Program-made: the position numbers and the translations under genes
The notes under the pieces: generated by a model
Databases searched by the model: none
What the model was told of the DNA's origin: nothing
Seen by the model: only the letters and a program-made list of their open reading frames with translations
In this document: in pieces, positions 24,862-37,400 of the stretch
Layout: each line of letters begins with the position of its first letter
How positions within the stretch are numbered: position 1 is the first letter of the stretch
Assembly (NCBI GenBank): GCA_035610835.1
Contig: CM069441.1
Span: 83,003,848 to 83,067,847, forward strand
Source of the DNA: Ophiura sarsii
Taxonomy: Eukaryota > Echinodermata > Ophiuroidea > Amphilepidida > Ophiuridae
DNA: 64,000 nt
Direction of reading: 5' to 3'

Positions 24862-25211
24862 CAGTGGCGTAGCCAGAGGGGGGTGATCCCCCCCCCCCCC
24901 CACCCAATATTGACGTCGTGTCGGTTGAGATTGGCACTGTCGGTTCATTTGACCAGAGGAATCATGGAATTATGATTGTCAAAAGTACACTGATGAACAT
25001 TTTTCGCGCGCTACGCGCACTTATGTCCCTTATACAATATTATTTGGTACAAGCTTGTTTAGAGCCAAAATGTACCTCTATCGTGCTAAGCCTAAAATAG
25101 GTAAACTCATAAAATTTCGCGCGCTATGCGCGCATTACTTCACTCAGACTCATCTTGTCGGTTCATTTACATTTCTCGCCTCCCAATATGAAGAACCTAG
25201 CTACGCCACTG
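24862..25211. mobile_element. hAT-type MITE
   Basis: Starts CAGTGGCGTAGC and ends GCTACGCCACTG, a terminal sequence well known from hAT non-autonomous elements. The 8-bp flanks ATCGTTAT and CTCGATAT match at six positions, consistent with an aged 8-bp target duplication. A C14 tract is internal, and there is no transposase. Confidence 0.85.
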
Positions 25212-25483
25212 CTCGATATGTTGACAAAATGAGACACTTTGGTGTTGGTCAAGAAATTTGTACATGTAATTAATATATCCAATGCCACGAATCCAAGTTC
25301 CCAATATAGATCCACATAATACTGCCCAACCGAGTCGAAAAGTTATGTTGGACCATGCAGCGACCATGTGTTGCATTCTTTTGCCATCGGTCTACACAAT
25401 TCGCAACGAGGATTAAAGATTTATGACCGATAGCAACCGGGAGTCTTGGTCAAATGTTCTTGCTGTTGGGTTGTCTCTTGTCA

Positions 25484-25730
25484 TTAACACTTTTCCGGCG
25501 GCTATTGGTTTTACCATATACAAAACAGATTGTCCAGAAACCTTTCACAAATTCAGGTCTATCAAGGATTACTGAACCAATACTAGGCATATTTATACTT
25601 ATTTCAATGCATATCTCATGGTGATTCCAAATAATTATGGTAATGAAATTCAATAATGTTGACATTTTTGAAACATTTTGTGAAATTTTGAAATGTCGTC
25701 TGCAGACGCCTGCTGCGCGGACAGTGTTAA
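25484..25730. mobile_element. TTAA-flanked MITE, copy 3
   Basis: TTAA followed by cacttttccggcggc on the left and gctgcgcggacagtg plus TTAA on the right, with the gtcgtctgcagacgcctg block at the right end and the same body as copy 2. The TIR is diverged, so it is older. Confidence 0.8.
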
Positions 25731-25744
25731 ATTCGTGCAATTTA

Positions 25745-27700
25745 TCAGTCCAGGCAAATCAGGCTCTATTTCCTCATCTGGAAATGTGGTCTTGTTATGA
25801 GTAACCTCAAGTATTCCTGCAATATCCTATCTATGCTTTCTGCTTATCGTCTCCTAACAACAGTACAAATTGTCTTCTTGTCTTTTCTTTGAAAATTTCA
25901 AATGGGAATCGATGTCAAAGTTCTTGATCGGAAATCTCCTGTCGGTTCCATTCTTGTCAGAGTCCAGGCAGACATAATCTGGTTTATATCTTTTAACTCT
26001 TGTTAACAAGTCAGTTTATGTCTCCTGACTCTTGTTAAAAAGACTAAAAACCGATTATTTAAACCAAATGTAAGTTTCTTAGGTGTCTACATACAAGGTT
26101 GTGGCTTGTTCCTGTGAGTCAACACTCTCGGTTTGGAAGACCGTCGAATGTCTCCTACCGGCTAATCTGGTTTTGTTTCCTAGCTGGAAACGCAGTCTTG
26201 TTATTATATAAAGGGTAACATAAGCCAGTGTTTTCAAACATTATCTTATTCGTGATGACCACTTAAACAAGCTTAGTGAAAATCTGACTAAAATTTAGAT
26301 TGGTTTATCTGGTCTAATAATAATCAGGTTCAAATCAAGGACAACATTTGTGGTGGTTTTTTCTTCTGTGTGCTGCTTGTCTATTCTTGCAAGGTGTCAA
26401 TCAGTCCAGCCAATTCGGGATCATATTTCCTGATCTGGAAGTGTAGTCTTGTAATAAGTCGCACCAAATGTGTTGTCAATATCCTGTACTGCCTGCTTAT
26501 CATCTCAACTCAGTGGCAGCACATTGTCCGTCTACTCTATTGAATGATAATTCAGATGGGCCTCGCATTTTAGTTTGTGTTAACAGGAATTTGTGATAGC
26601 CAGTGATATTATAATGGTAAAAATATAAGCTTGGGACGTGATTTGTGTTATCAGGAATTTTGTGTTAACAGAGTTTGTGTTGATGAGGTTCCACTGTAGA
26701 TTAATGTCAAGTCTCAGTCTAGGCAAATCTAGATTGTATTTCCCGTCTGGAAAGGTAGTCTTATTTTTAAAAAGAGTTACTTCAAATGTTCTGTAAAAAT
26801 CTTATGCAAGTCGTATGCTGGCGATTAAGAATGGGGTTAGTGTAATAACTTTGTTTACACCGGTTTAAATAAGGTAGCGGTATAATTTGGTAGAAGTCAC
26901 AAATATGCAAATGATCTCACTGAATACAATGTCATGCTTTACACAAGGTTTATGATCTAACACAGTACTCAACAACGGAATAAATCTCATAAACCTCATT
27001 TGCATAACTAGGGACTTCTACACTATACCGGTACCTGATATGAAGTTCCGCGTTTGTGCAACCTCTATGCTGCTTTTATATTCATGCTGGGTAACGGACA
27101 AGCCAAATCAGATTATTATTATTTCCTTTTCTGGAAATGTAATCCTGTTAAAAAAGAAACACCCCCATGGTTTTGTATCGTCTTCCTAACAATTCAAATT
27201 GTCTTTTCTCTTAAAGGGACACAATGTCATGTTGAATTTTTTTTAAATTTTAATTCATTTACTTCAGAATTCAAGATGAACATTAAAATTTGCCATTATT
27301 GTTGTTTCTACTAAAAAAACACCCAGCAAAACTTCATTAAAACATGTTGGAATACCATCCTTAACCATGTAAAATGCTGGTTGTGGCTCTACCAGCATTT
27401 TTTGAATCAACGTTTTGTTGTACAAAGAGGGCTGATTTTTCTTAATCCTAATAGGTGTAAGTTGTAAAAATATACAAATCCCAGTTTTTATATATTTTTG
27501 TAATTGAGGGCGCTGCCTCCACCACAACTCTTAATGCCCCTTTAAGTGGAAATCTACATCAAAGTTTTTGTGGGAGTCGCCTATCAATGTATTCTTGTTA
27601 GGAGTCCAATCAGACACTGACACAGGGCGGGTATGTTTCCTTCAACACGCACCAAATGTGTTGCAAATATCCAATATTGTATACCTTTATCACACTCCAG
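25745..27700. repeat. Decayed tandem array, roughly 300-400-bp units
   Basis: A recurring module starts like gtccaggcaaatcaggct, followed by tatttcct-tctggaaatgt-gtcttgtta, then caaatgtgttg-aatatcc. Modules start near 25750, 26140, 26404, 26715, 27096 and 27603, with other insertions between. Divergence is high and no frame is conserved. It lies downstream of GCN1. Confidence 0.6.
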
Positions 27701-27849
27701 AACAGATCGAGTTGTCTCCTTGCCCTTGTAATCTGATTAATGTCATCTTAGGTGGTAATTTAGATAAGTTTACTGCTACTACATTCATTGATACATCATC
27801 AGCATCAGCCTTTTTAGTTCACAACATAGAATTTAAATATCTCCAATAG

Positions 27850-28450
27850 GTCTCGAATAAAGAATTAAACACAAGGCGTGTATATAAGGCAGCTATACCA
27901 ATTGCAATGTAAATCATCTGTAAAAAAAAAAGCTGCCACATACATTTATTCCGTGTGAGAGACTTATTTGAGGTTAATGATACATCGGATAAAATAAAAC
28001 TACAAGCCAGTCAGGATTTTAGGCAAGTCATCTTTAATACGTTCATATGTATTTTCACTGCTAGACACCATAATGTATCTCGATACAGACACTCTTACCT
28101 AAATATATAACATATCAATATAATCATGACGAAAAAACTGATGTTTTGTAATGTACTTGACTCAGACTTGTCATTTCCATCATAAAACATGATTCCCAAT
28201 ATCGGTTATTAATGGTATTATGTGATGTCATTATAATTGAAAGAAAGCATTATATTCCTGTAAAATAACATTGATATTTAATTTCTAGTAGTGATAATTA
28301 ATTGCAATTTCATTGCTATGTTCTAATTGTCCTGATGTAGTGAGAGACAATAAAACACCTAGTGATAAATAAGTCCAATGTGTTACTTGGCCCACACCCT
28401 TATCATCAAACATGCCCTTGTCCCTTATTTGCTATCATAATCTATGATAT
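27850..28450. other. Non-coding, no feature recognised
   Basis: AT-rich sequence with no exon, RNA gene or inverted repeat that I can identify. Confidence 0.5.
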
Positions 28451-28452
28451 AA

Positions 28453-28930
28453 GGCCTAATCAAAACAAATGTTGGATTGCCCTTTCCCAACCCGACTGTG
28501 AAAATCAGGAAAAACTCAGTCGCATTTTTTTTTTTTTGATTTCAAATTCGTCACCTAAATGACCTCAATTGACGGCAGACTTGTCTTTTAATATCATAAT
28601 TTAGTTAAATTATGAACCTCAGTGTATTCCAGTGTGATTTTGTCATTCATTGAAATCTAACAAAAACAAAAACAAAAACAAAAATCAATTTCTTTTTTTA
28701 ACCTTTTTTTTTAGAAATTACCTCTGAAATATTTATCCATGCCACCAAGACTTCTTTTTATTATCAAAATTTAGTTAGATTATAAAACCTCAGTGTATTC
28801 CAGTGTGATTTGGTCATTCTTTGAAATCTAACCAACAAAAAAAGGGGGGGGGGGGGGGGGAGAAAATCAACCAACCGACCCCCAAAATAATTGAGGTGAA
28901 AAGGCAATCCAACATTTTTTTTGGTTAGCA
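28453..28930. mobile_element. TIR element with internal direct duplication
   Basis: Left end CCTAATCAAAACAAATGTTGG and right end its complement (ccaacattttttttggttag), about 27 bp. Inside, cctcagtgtattccagtgtg and neighbours occur twice (about 28613 and 28788). It also holds (aaaac)n and a G17 tract. No coding. Confidence 0.7.
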
Positions 28931-29078
28931 TGATAAGCATTAGTTCAGAGATGCCAATCCGCCCTGATTCTCAGAGAGGCTCCCTGAAATTAATGAATTG
29001 TTTCTACATACCTACAAACAAATTTGACAACCTCTCTGATTCAGGAAGGTTTTGTACCCATTAAGTCGCATGTAATTT

Positions 29079-29212
29079 TGAAAACCTCCCTGATTTCTGT
29101 GTGAAACCTCCCTGATATCTGTGTGAAACCTCCCTGATTTCTGTGTGAAACCTCCCAGATTTCTGTGTGAAACCTCCCTGATTTCTGTGTGAAACCTCCC
29201 AGGTTGCTGGAT
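29079..29212. repeat. 22-bp minisatellite, about six copies
   Basis: Unit gaaacctccctgatttctgt plus gt, repeated with single-base variants. It creates long open frames in three phases on the minus strand, which are artefacts. Confidence 0.9.
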
Positions 29213-30248
29213 GTAATTGTTGGCATGTCTGATTAGTCTCAACAATTGCGAACCGGCATTGCACATGATTTTGATTATATGTTGGTATGTAAATTATCAT
29301 TGAAGAAATACAATATCAAATCATTACTATCATAAGATCTGTGATAATAGAAGTATTAGAGTCAAGGAGAAGAACCGACTATAAAGGGTGTTTATATTTT
29401 GACATGATTTCTATCAGCTCTATTTCAGGAAAGGATGTGTAATGGATGTGTATTTTTTGTGTATATTACATGTGATGGCCAGTAAATGGGGCAACCGAAA
29501 TCTCAGTTAAGTCCCATTTGCAATTGTCCCCCACCCTTTGGAGTTTGAGCAATAAAAAATGAGCCTTTTCCCATCTGAAATTCTAACACCAACTTTTTAC
29601 TTGTCCCATCAAGTCCCCTGTTGGCACAAAGTGGGGGATTGCTCAACATTCACGTCCCGTATACCAACTTTTGGGATATCCTCTTACTAAAATCATAGAA
29701 GTGTTTGATTGCACCAAAAAAAAAGTCTTCATCTTTCATGGTAATTCTTAGTCAATGATAAAAGCTAGTGAAAATATTGAGACCTGTTGTTACAAGTTGC
29801 TTAGTTTTCAAACTATCAAGTTACATACTTTCTATAGACAAAATTTACCTGAAACTAAGAAAATCTGGATAAAATTACACGATTTCAGGTAATTACATGA
29901 AACGTTACATCTCTGATCCTTATCCAGTGGCATACTTGAGCTTGTATCAAAGTACTATAGACATAATTCCAACAATGCGTGCGTATGTGGGGGTGTAAAC
30001 CAGTCATGGATTTCTCTTAAGACCACTAGGTTCACTTGAACCTATCAGTGACAGGCCGATACACAGGTAGCTTAAGCTATCTTCACTAAGAACAATTTGT
30101 ATCCAGAATGGATCTCTTTGTTTTGTGCACAGTTAACATACCTATGGTTTCTGATTGAATTATTTACGGTATCATAAAATTGGTCAGGGTCATGGAAGGA
30201 CAAATTTTTCAATTATCTGAAGGAAAAATGTATTTCTAAGACTTCATT

Positions 30249-30912
30249 ATATGTGTGGTGGCATGGGAAAACCCTTCACATGGTCATTATCTAGAAACTT
30301 GGTTTTTTTCTATGGCGGAGTGCTTCATAATCTACTGAGTATTGGACTGTTTAAATTTTTCAGAAATTCCATCTAGAACTACAGTAATAGTATTTTAAAG
30401 TCGGCAAGTTTAAACACAACACTAAAAATTTAAAATGACAATTCAAAGGTGTTCACAAAATCTTTTAAATGCTCTAATAATAATAAAACTACATTGTTAT
30501 GTCACACAGAATAGCTTGTCATATGAAAAGGACTTTTGATATGAACCTAGTTTTTTGCGATATTATTAACTATTGTAAATTCTTCACTTTCAAAATCTTA
30601 ACAATGCATTGTCGGAATTCACAAGTGGTTACCATGGTAACAATGTAATTTTACGTAGCATTTTACACATAGCATTTTACACATAAGTATTGATAAACAA
30701 GGTTTAGAAAAGTACTAAAATAAACTTAACATCTGGAATTTTGCATAAAAAACTCCTGGAGACTAAAGTTCAAGGTATAATCTCTATCTTGGGACAAAAG
30801 TTGGAAAATTGACTTGGAACTCATTTGTTAGGAATATTTTTGGTATGACCCAGATATCTCAATATTAACACTAGCGACTTCCGACGGGTTTTCCCATACC
30901 ACCACACATATA
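30249..30912. mobile_element. TIR element, 664 bp
   Basis: Left end ATATGTGTGGTGG-CATGGGAAAACCC and right end its complement (gggttttcccat-accaccacacatat). No frame inside. Lies between the GCN1 stop and the tandem arrays, so it may sit in or near the 3' UTR or flank. Confidence 0.8.
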
Positions 30913-30996
30913 TCTTTGGATAGCGGCATCTTTCATCTATGATAATATTATTAATATATCTTTATAACCCTATGCATGCTGCGACAACCCATGTAC

Positions 30997-31222
30997 TATT
31001 TCGGCTATCAACCCCCTAATCACTACCTGCTTATCTAACAGTGTTTCTTATTGGTTAATTACAAGATACACTCATTTGAATAACCAATACAAATATGGCT
31101 TTTAATCAGGGATACAATTTTTCTAACAATGCCTCTGATTGGTGCAACAAATGATGCGTCCATATTTCTGACCAATCAGCCAGTAGGTAGTTCTCAGGGG
31201 GTTAATACAGAGTTGATAGCAC
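30997..31222. mobile_element. Fold-back element just downstream of the GCN1 stop
   Basis: gctatcaaccccctaa-cactacctgc on the left pairs with gtaggtagt-cagggggttaa-gttgatagc on the right. It ends 62 bp past the GCN1 stop codon. It contains a minus-strand ATTAAA (31101-31106), a possible variant poly(A) signal, so the element may supply the GCN1 3' end. That last point is inference. Confidence 0.65.
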
Positions 31223-31284
31223 ACTATATATACAGATAACATCATCTCAAGAGTCTCTGTTCCCTCATTGCTTGTAGTAACATC

Positions 31285-31407
31285 TCATCTTAAGATCGTA
31301 TCATCTATGACTATGTTGGGTAGAGGCAGACCGGCCACTTTGTTGAGTCGCTTCATACTGTCGCCTAAATTTGCTGCTGGTATGGGATCTAGACACTTTG
31401 AAATCTC
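31285..31407 (-). CDS. GCN1: GCN1 exon u (last, with stop)
   Basis: [40 protein letters not shown] then TGA. The DDTILR-type end matches other animal GCN1 proteins. Preceded by a pyrimidine-rich acceptor (tttttcttcag). Confidence 0.94.
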   Translation of the reverse strand, partial: EISKCLDPIPAANLGDSMKRLNKVAGLPLPNIVIDDTILR

Positions 31408-34400
31408 CTGAAGAAAAAAACAAGACAAAAGAGTAATATACAAAATTGCACCACTATACGAGGAAGTCAATCGATAATAAGGCTTATTTTCAACTGCAAG
31501 AGTAATTCTAAAGGTTATGCCCCAGATCTCTAAAAAATTGGCTAAGAATTTTAGTCATATTTGTTTTTCATATTCAACTTTTGGAAGGCTCTTCCTTTCT
31601 TTCTTTGCAAGTGAGGAATAATAAATCAAATGATAAAACAATAACAACTTTGTGCAATGGTGACAGCAATCTGATGAGCAACATCAATCATGAACACGAG
31701 GAGCGTGTCATGTTCAACACATACTGCGTCTACGTGTGATTCACTTGTGTTCTATTTTGGTGGGCACGCTCACATTCTTTTTAAACGGTCAAAGGCATTG
31801 TGATTCAAACTATAGGCAAAGGTGAAAAAAACCAGTTCAACAAGCAAAACTCACCAAATGTATCGAATTTGAAATCTTCTTTTAAATTTCAAAATTTTTG
31901 ATTTTTTTAAACAAGATATTTTCTGGATTTTTAAAATTTGTTTTTAAAATCTTCAAAATATATTTTGAAAGTTTTGACAATTTTGAACACCCTGCACCCC
32001 CAAATTAAAACGCCCAACTGACCGACCCACGATGAGAGGTCTGTCCACTAATAAAAGAAGATTTCTTTCTTCTTGTTGCACTACCAAACTGTTTGATTTG
32101 GCCTAACCCTATATTCCTACCTGATATTGCTCCTGTCCTTGTCGGAGCCCCAGTAAGCTTACAAGAGCCAGTTCACTATCAGCTTGTACGGCAGTGTTTT
32201 TATCTTTGGTGTTGCTAACTAGAACCACCACGAGAGGTTTTATGACGGACATATCTAGTGTGTTGTCTGTTGCCGTGGCGATGTAACCAATCATCTGGGC
32301 GGCTGTCATTTTCACTTCGTTAGAGTTGTGGTTTAAGCTCTGTAGGACGAGGAAGATCATATTGAAAAATGATCAACTTTTAGATTAGGATTAAAGGTTG
32401 GGACAATGGTTAGGGTCCCAAAAAGATAACTTATATATGGCGGATTGACAGAAGTCTTTATCGAATATGTACATGTATATGGTGTGCATATTGTCCACTT
32501 TGGAAATTAAGGACTTAAAACACAGAAGAAATGACTCTAGCAGAATTAACATTTGGGAATGCTGAAAAAACCCAAAAAATCTATCCGTTTCTGTAGCCTG
32601 TATTTTCAATGGCCGGGCACTGGTCAACGATATTGAATGTTGAATATTATAAGTGAGGAGGTATATTTACAAAATAAAGTGTTCTTGCCATATGTCATAT
32701 TCTGAGGAAATTTCAGTGGATGCAGCTTGAGGCTTGACCAAGATTTCTGCTGATTACTTTAGCACATGTTGGATACTGTTTGTTTCTGTGGAAAAACCCT
32801 TCGGTCCATATGCACAAACAACTTAAACCTCGTCTAAGGCCAAGAAGGGGAAAAAAAAAAGACCTGTCTCATACCCGTGCGCATAAGTATGTGAAGTCAC
32901 TTTTTCCACATAACCCTACGCGATGAGCTCAATTTTTGTGGTTTTTTTAGTTGTCCGGGGAAAAATATGAAAACAAATTGGCTCAGAAAGATAGAAAAAG
33001 GTGGGCCAAAAACAAAATTAAAAAGAATTTCTGCATTTAGCATAGCTAAGCCCCCGCATATTATAGCATAGGTATTTCCCCAAATGTGTGTGAGGCAGAC
33101 CTTAGACTTTACCACATAAACTGAGTGCACCAAAGAATAGTAAAATAGTAAAATAAAGAATAGTTCTCCCCAAAAGGATATTTTTTTACGTTGAAGGGGG
33201 GACTCAAGGAAGTTTTTGATATGATTTTTTGAATTTTGCGAGTGCTGTAATTATTGAACTATTAATCAAATGCATATTGAAGTATACATTTTTGGAAAGG
33301 AAATGGATCAGAGGATCCAAATTTGGCGTCAATTTTGACCAAAAATCACAAGATTCACTTTTTTTGACCCAATTTCTTTTGAGACACTAACTTAGAGACA
33401 ATATTTTTATTTTTAAACCAAATTTTGTTTCTCTGTTGCATTTCCTTTCCACTCATATATATATTACATTTGAGTCAGAGTTCAATAATTACAGCACTCA
33501 CAAAATTCTAAAAAAAACTTCCTTAAGTTCCCCCCTATGAACTTATTCTGTATTAATGGACTTTGGGGCAAAACATGTTTATGAGTATTATATTAGCCTA
33601 ATTAGGTGACCCCAATTTTAATAAAAAAAATTAAAGGGTGCCTCCAGAAGGACTTCTATTTATTCAGACCAGGTCTCCTGGTCTAAAAATCTAACTTGTT
33701 TTATGCATACCGACCTTTAGGAGCAACAACAATGCACGCTGGTCTCACAAAAGAAATCTGTAAGACTGTTAACTGTGTGACCAGCATTGGCACATAAATA
33801 ATGAGTCTATATCACTGGATCATCAACTGACATCAAACTCACACTTCCAGTCGGATGCATTGAGTTCAATGAAATCAGCCATTGAGAATTGCTTACCTTA
33901 GTTAAGCATGAAACAATCTGTGTTGGTATTTGCTTGCCCGTTGACACACAATGCTTAGCAAAGAACCCCAGACCTCTGATAGCAGCTACACATATGGGGA
34001 TCTATATAAAGAAAGAGGACAAAGTTATTTTTTGTAAGCATAGATATTATACAACAAATAGCCATACTTCTTCATCTCTAATATGTATTGGAAACTCCAT
34101 GCTCATTTCAGTGAAAATTTACTAAAGTTACTGTATGTATGTACACATTTTTTTTTGTATTTTAGGCACATTTCTGTATTTTGGGAAAATGTCTGTATTT
34201 TTTGCAAATGTCTTGTATTTTAGGTAAATGTCTTGTATTTTAGGCAAATTTCAGTATTTGGGAAAATTCTTGTATTTCAGACAAGGCGCGATTTTCAATG
34301 TCACGCATGGCAATTAGGCCACAAAAAACTGTTCTACGGGCAAACGAACCTCTCAGGTAGGGTAAATTTACATCATTTCCAAATTTTTGTGGCCTTACAA

Positions 34401-37400
34401 TAAGAAACATTCAAGGCACTCAGAGCAGATAAAAAAACCCAAGGCATCTAGAGAAGCAGACAATCAAAAACATTTGAAACCAACATTTGAAATCCTGGAC
34501 TTCAACAGAAGATCAAAGAGATACCTGTAATTGACTGCAATGCTTTCATAGGTGAACATGCACCTTTGGTTTCTTAAAATGGCAATCTAGCTTTGTTGTA
34601 GTTCCTAACATTGCTCGTAGCATCTCTCAATATACCTCAATGACAAAGCATGTTTTGATTTTCTTGGGCTCTCCTATCATTTAAAACTAAACTAACACAA
34701 ACAGTTCCCAACCAGGTGCTTTTATGTTAGCTAAAATCAGTAATCAGTATCAAAATCTATGAGATGAGACTACACAAGCTCATTTCCTCTTCACATGATG
34801 ACACCTCATTCATAACAATTACAATTTTGTGAATGACTTTTAAGTCATGATGCTTTTGGTAACCACATCTAACCTAACATAGTTTTTTCTATAGTTTATA
34901 CTGAACACTGTGTGCTATCAAAACCAGTGAGGCATGTATGAATGAATGGTGAGCTGTGATTCATTTCACACAAATTGTTACTGCTGAGCACACACTAGGC
35001 AGTGGTATGCCATAGAAAATACATTTTACTACAACTTTGTTTTCAGTTGGTCTGGTTACTTAAGGCCGTGTTCCCACATATAACAAAATCCAGAGTAGTC
35101 TAGACTAGTCCGGACCCGGTCCACACTAAATCGCTAGTGGGAACGCGATTCAAGTAGGTCCCGGTCCGGACTCAAAGTGGTTTTTGTTATTTTGCTGAGT
35201 CATCGTTGTGACGTCAACTTATGTAGGAACGCAACTTTCAAGTGGGTCCTGGTCCGGATTGGACAACTTCTTCTTATGTGGGAACACGGCCTCAGTCATC
35301 ATACCTTCAAAAGTATCCACTCAGAGGTCTCAAATTACAGCGAAGAAATTTGCTCATTCAATGTTTATCGAAGATTTTTGATATTGATTACTGATTTTAA
35401 ATTAGCTAACATTACAGCACCTGGTCAGGAACTTTTTGTGTTAGGTGTATACTCATTTCTTTACGTCGGTACTTACTCTGTCATTGGAGAATGTTTTAAT
35501 CAATGGATCTAGTAGATCAGGTCTACCGTCTTGGTCCAGTAATCTTTCTGGCGCTTCGTTGATGCTCACTGCTAATGTTACACTGCGGCCGTGCTGTAAC
35601 ATCCAAGATTGACTAGGGTCGCTAACTGTTAATAAAAAAAATACAACAACAAAAATATCTGTTATTTAATGACAGTTTTGACAAAGTGGATAGACCAGCA
35701 AATTCAAGTTATTTAACAATCTTGGGTTTTCTCCCCTTTGTAAATTGAGTGTATGAAATTACTGCGTTAATATAAATAAACAAATGTCCTCAGAAACAAA
35801 CACCATCACTCAACACACAGTTTCAAAAATCGCATTTGGTTTTGTAGTCATGTTACATGTGTAAGAGATTTAAGCTATATCACAGCTTCCAATTATTTGT
35901 GCGACAATTTTGGTAAATGTGACACACAAAAAATCCTTATATTTTTAAAATGTTAAATAAAAATCAATAGGAAAAAAATTCTAAAATTTGAAGAAAAAAA
36001 AGAAAAAATGTGGGTAGGGATCTGTGCACAGAAAAACAAACAAACAAAAAACAAACATGGAGATGGTTGAACTCTGCAAATTATTTGTTTCTTCAGGCGG
36101 TCTGAAACATCTTACATGAGTTTCGAGGGAACTCACAGATGCTATAGTCTATTTGGCCATCACGAGTCAGTGACGTAACTGCGTATTCTACTAATTGCAG
36201 CACATAATGTGTGCGCCGCTACTCGAGGCGCTGGCGTATACACACGAGCGTTGAAAGACGGAAGATACATACACGCGTGCGTAAAAGCTGCGCCTGTTAA
36301 GTTACGTCACTGTCCAGGGGAAGCTAAATAGAGTATAGTGCCCTTGAGATAATGAATTGCCACCAGAGAAATATTATTGCGTTATAAGTCCAAATTGTAA
36401 ATGTAATGCAGAGATTTTTCTGCAATGAGAAAAGCAAAAGTCTCATCCCTGAAGTATATTGTCCCTGTTCTGCCAAAACCTTGTATCTCCATCCAGCCCT
36501 TCAGCATGTATAAAGTAATACTTTCTATGCATAACTTGTAGACAGTTTGTTCTAAATGTTCTAAACATGTTCCAGGGCCAAAAACACATCTATCAAAACC
36601 TTGTAAGTGCTTGAGCCCCCGTACATGTATAAAGCAACATCATCATCATTCGGCTGCGGAGCAGGCGACTACAAGTTTCCTCCAGCTTTGGCGATCTTGA
36701 GCCATTGCTGACAACTGACTGCGATTCAGCATGCTGTCCATATCTCCCAGAAGACACTGGATGTATTTAGTGAACGAGGTTCGTTGCCTTCCAGGTTTCC
36801 TTTTACCATGAGTTGGGACATACAATGCATACTCTCTGACAGGCTCATCATCAGGCAAGCGGAGTACATGGCCTATGAATTTCAGTTGACGAATCCTGGC
36901 TCTCTCCACAAGGGGCGCTGTCTCTGTCAGATTGTAGATCGTAGCATTTGGTACTCTGTCTATGCTCTTGATGTTTAACATAATGCGATAGCAGGATGTG
37001 CCAAATGAGTTGATTTTGTTTTCCATGTCTTTAGATATAACCCATGACTCACAGCCATACAGCAAGATAGTGACACAGGTTGTGTCAAACAGCCTAACTT
37101 TGGTGGAGATTGGAATGGTAGCACTTTTCCACAGGTGTTCTAATTTCCAGAAGGCTGTCCAAGCGAGAGCTTTTAGTCTCTTCAAGTCACTAGCACTTGA
37201 TCCCATCATGGAGCCTAGATATCTGAAGTTCGTCACATGATTAATGGGGTTTCCGTACACTTGAAGAGAAGGCTGTGGCTGACAGTTGAAAGTCATATAC
37301 TCTGTTTTGGGTGCACTGATTATGAGACCAAGATCTGCAGCAGCATCAGCAGTTCTGGAGAGCTGAGACTGGGCCCGTGGTATTGATGACTCAAGAAGTG

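Noticed and set aside
29012..29300. Overlapping minus-strand frames with repeated HTEIREVS-type peptides
   Set aside because: Translation of the 22-bp minisatellite in three phases, without a gene context.
31354..31470. Extension of the last GCN1 exon upstream of 31407
   Set aside because: A strong tttttcttcag acceptor lies at 31408-31418 and the upstream residues do not match GCN1.
36021..36060. CRISPR-like or direct-repeat cluster among aaacaaacaaa stretches
   Set aside because: Simple low-complexity A/C repeats in a eukaryotic intron; no spacer structure.
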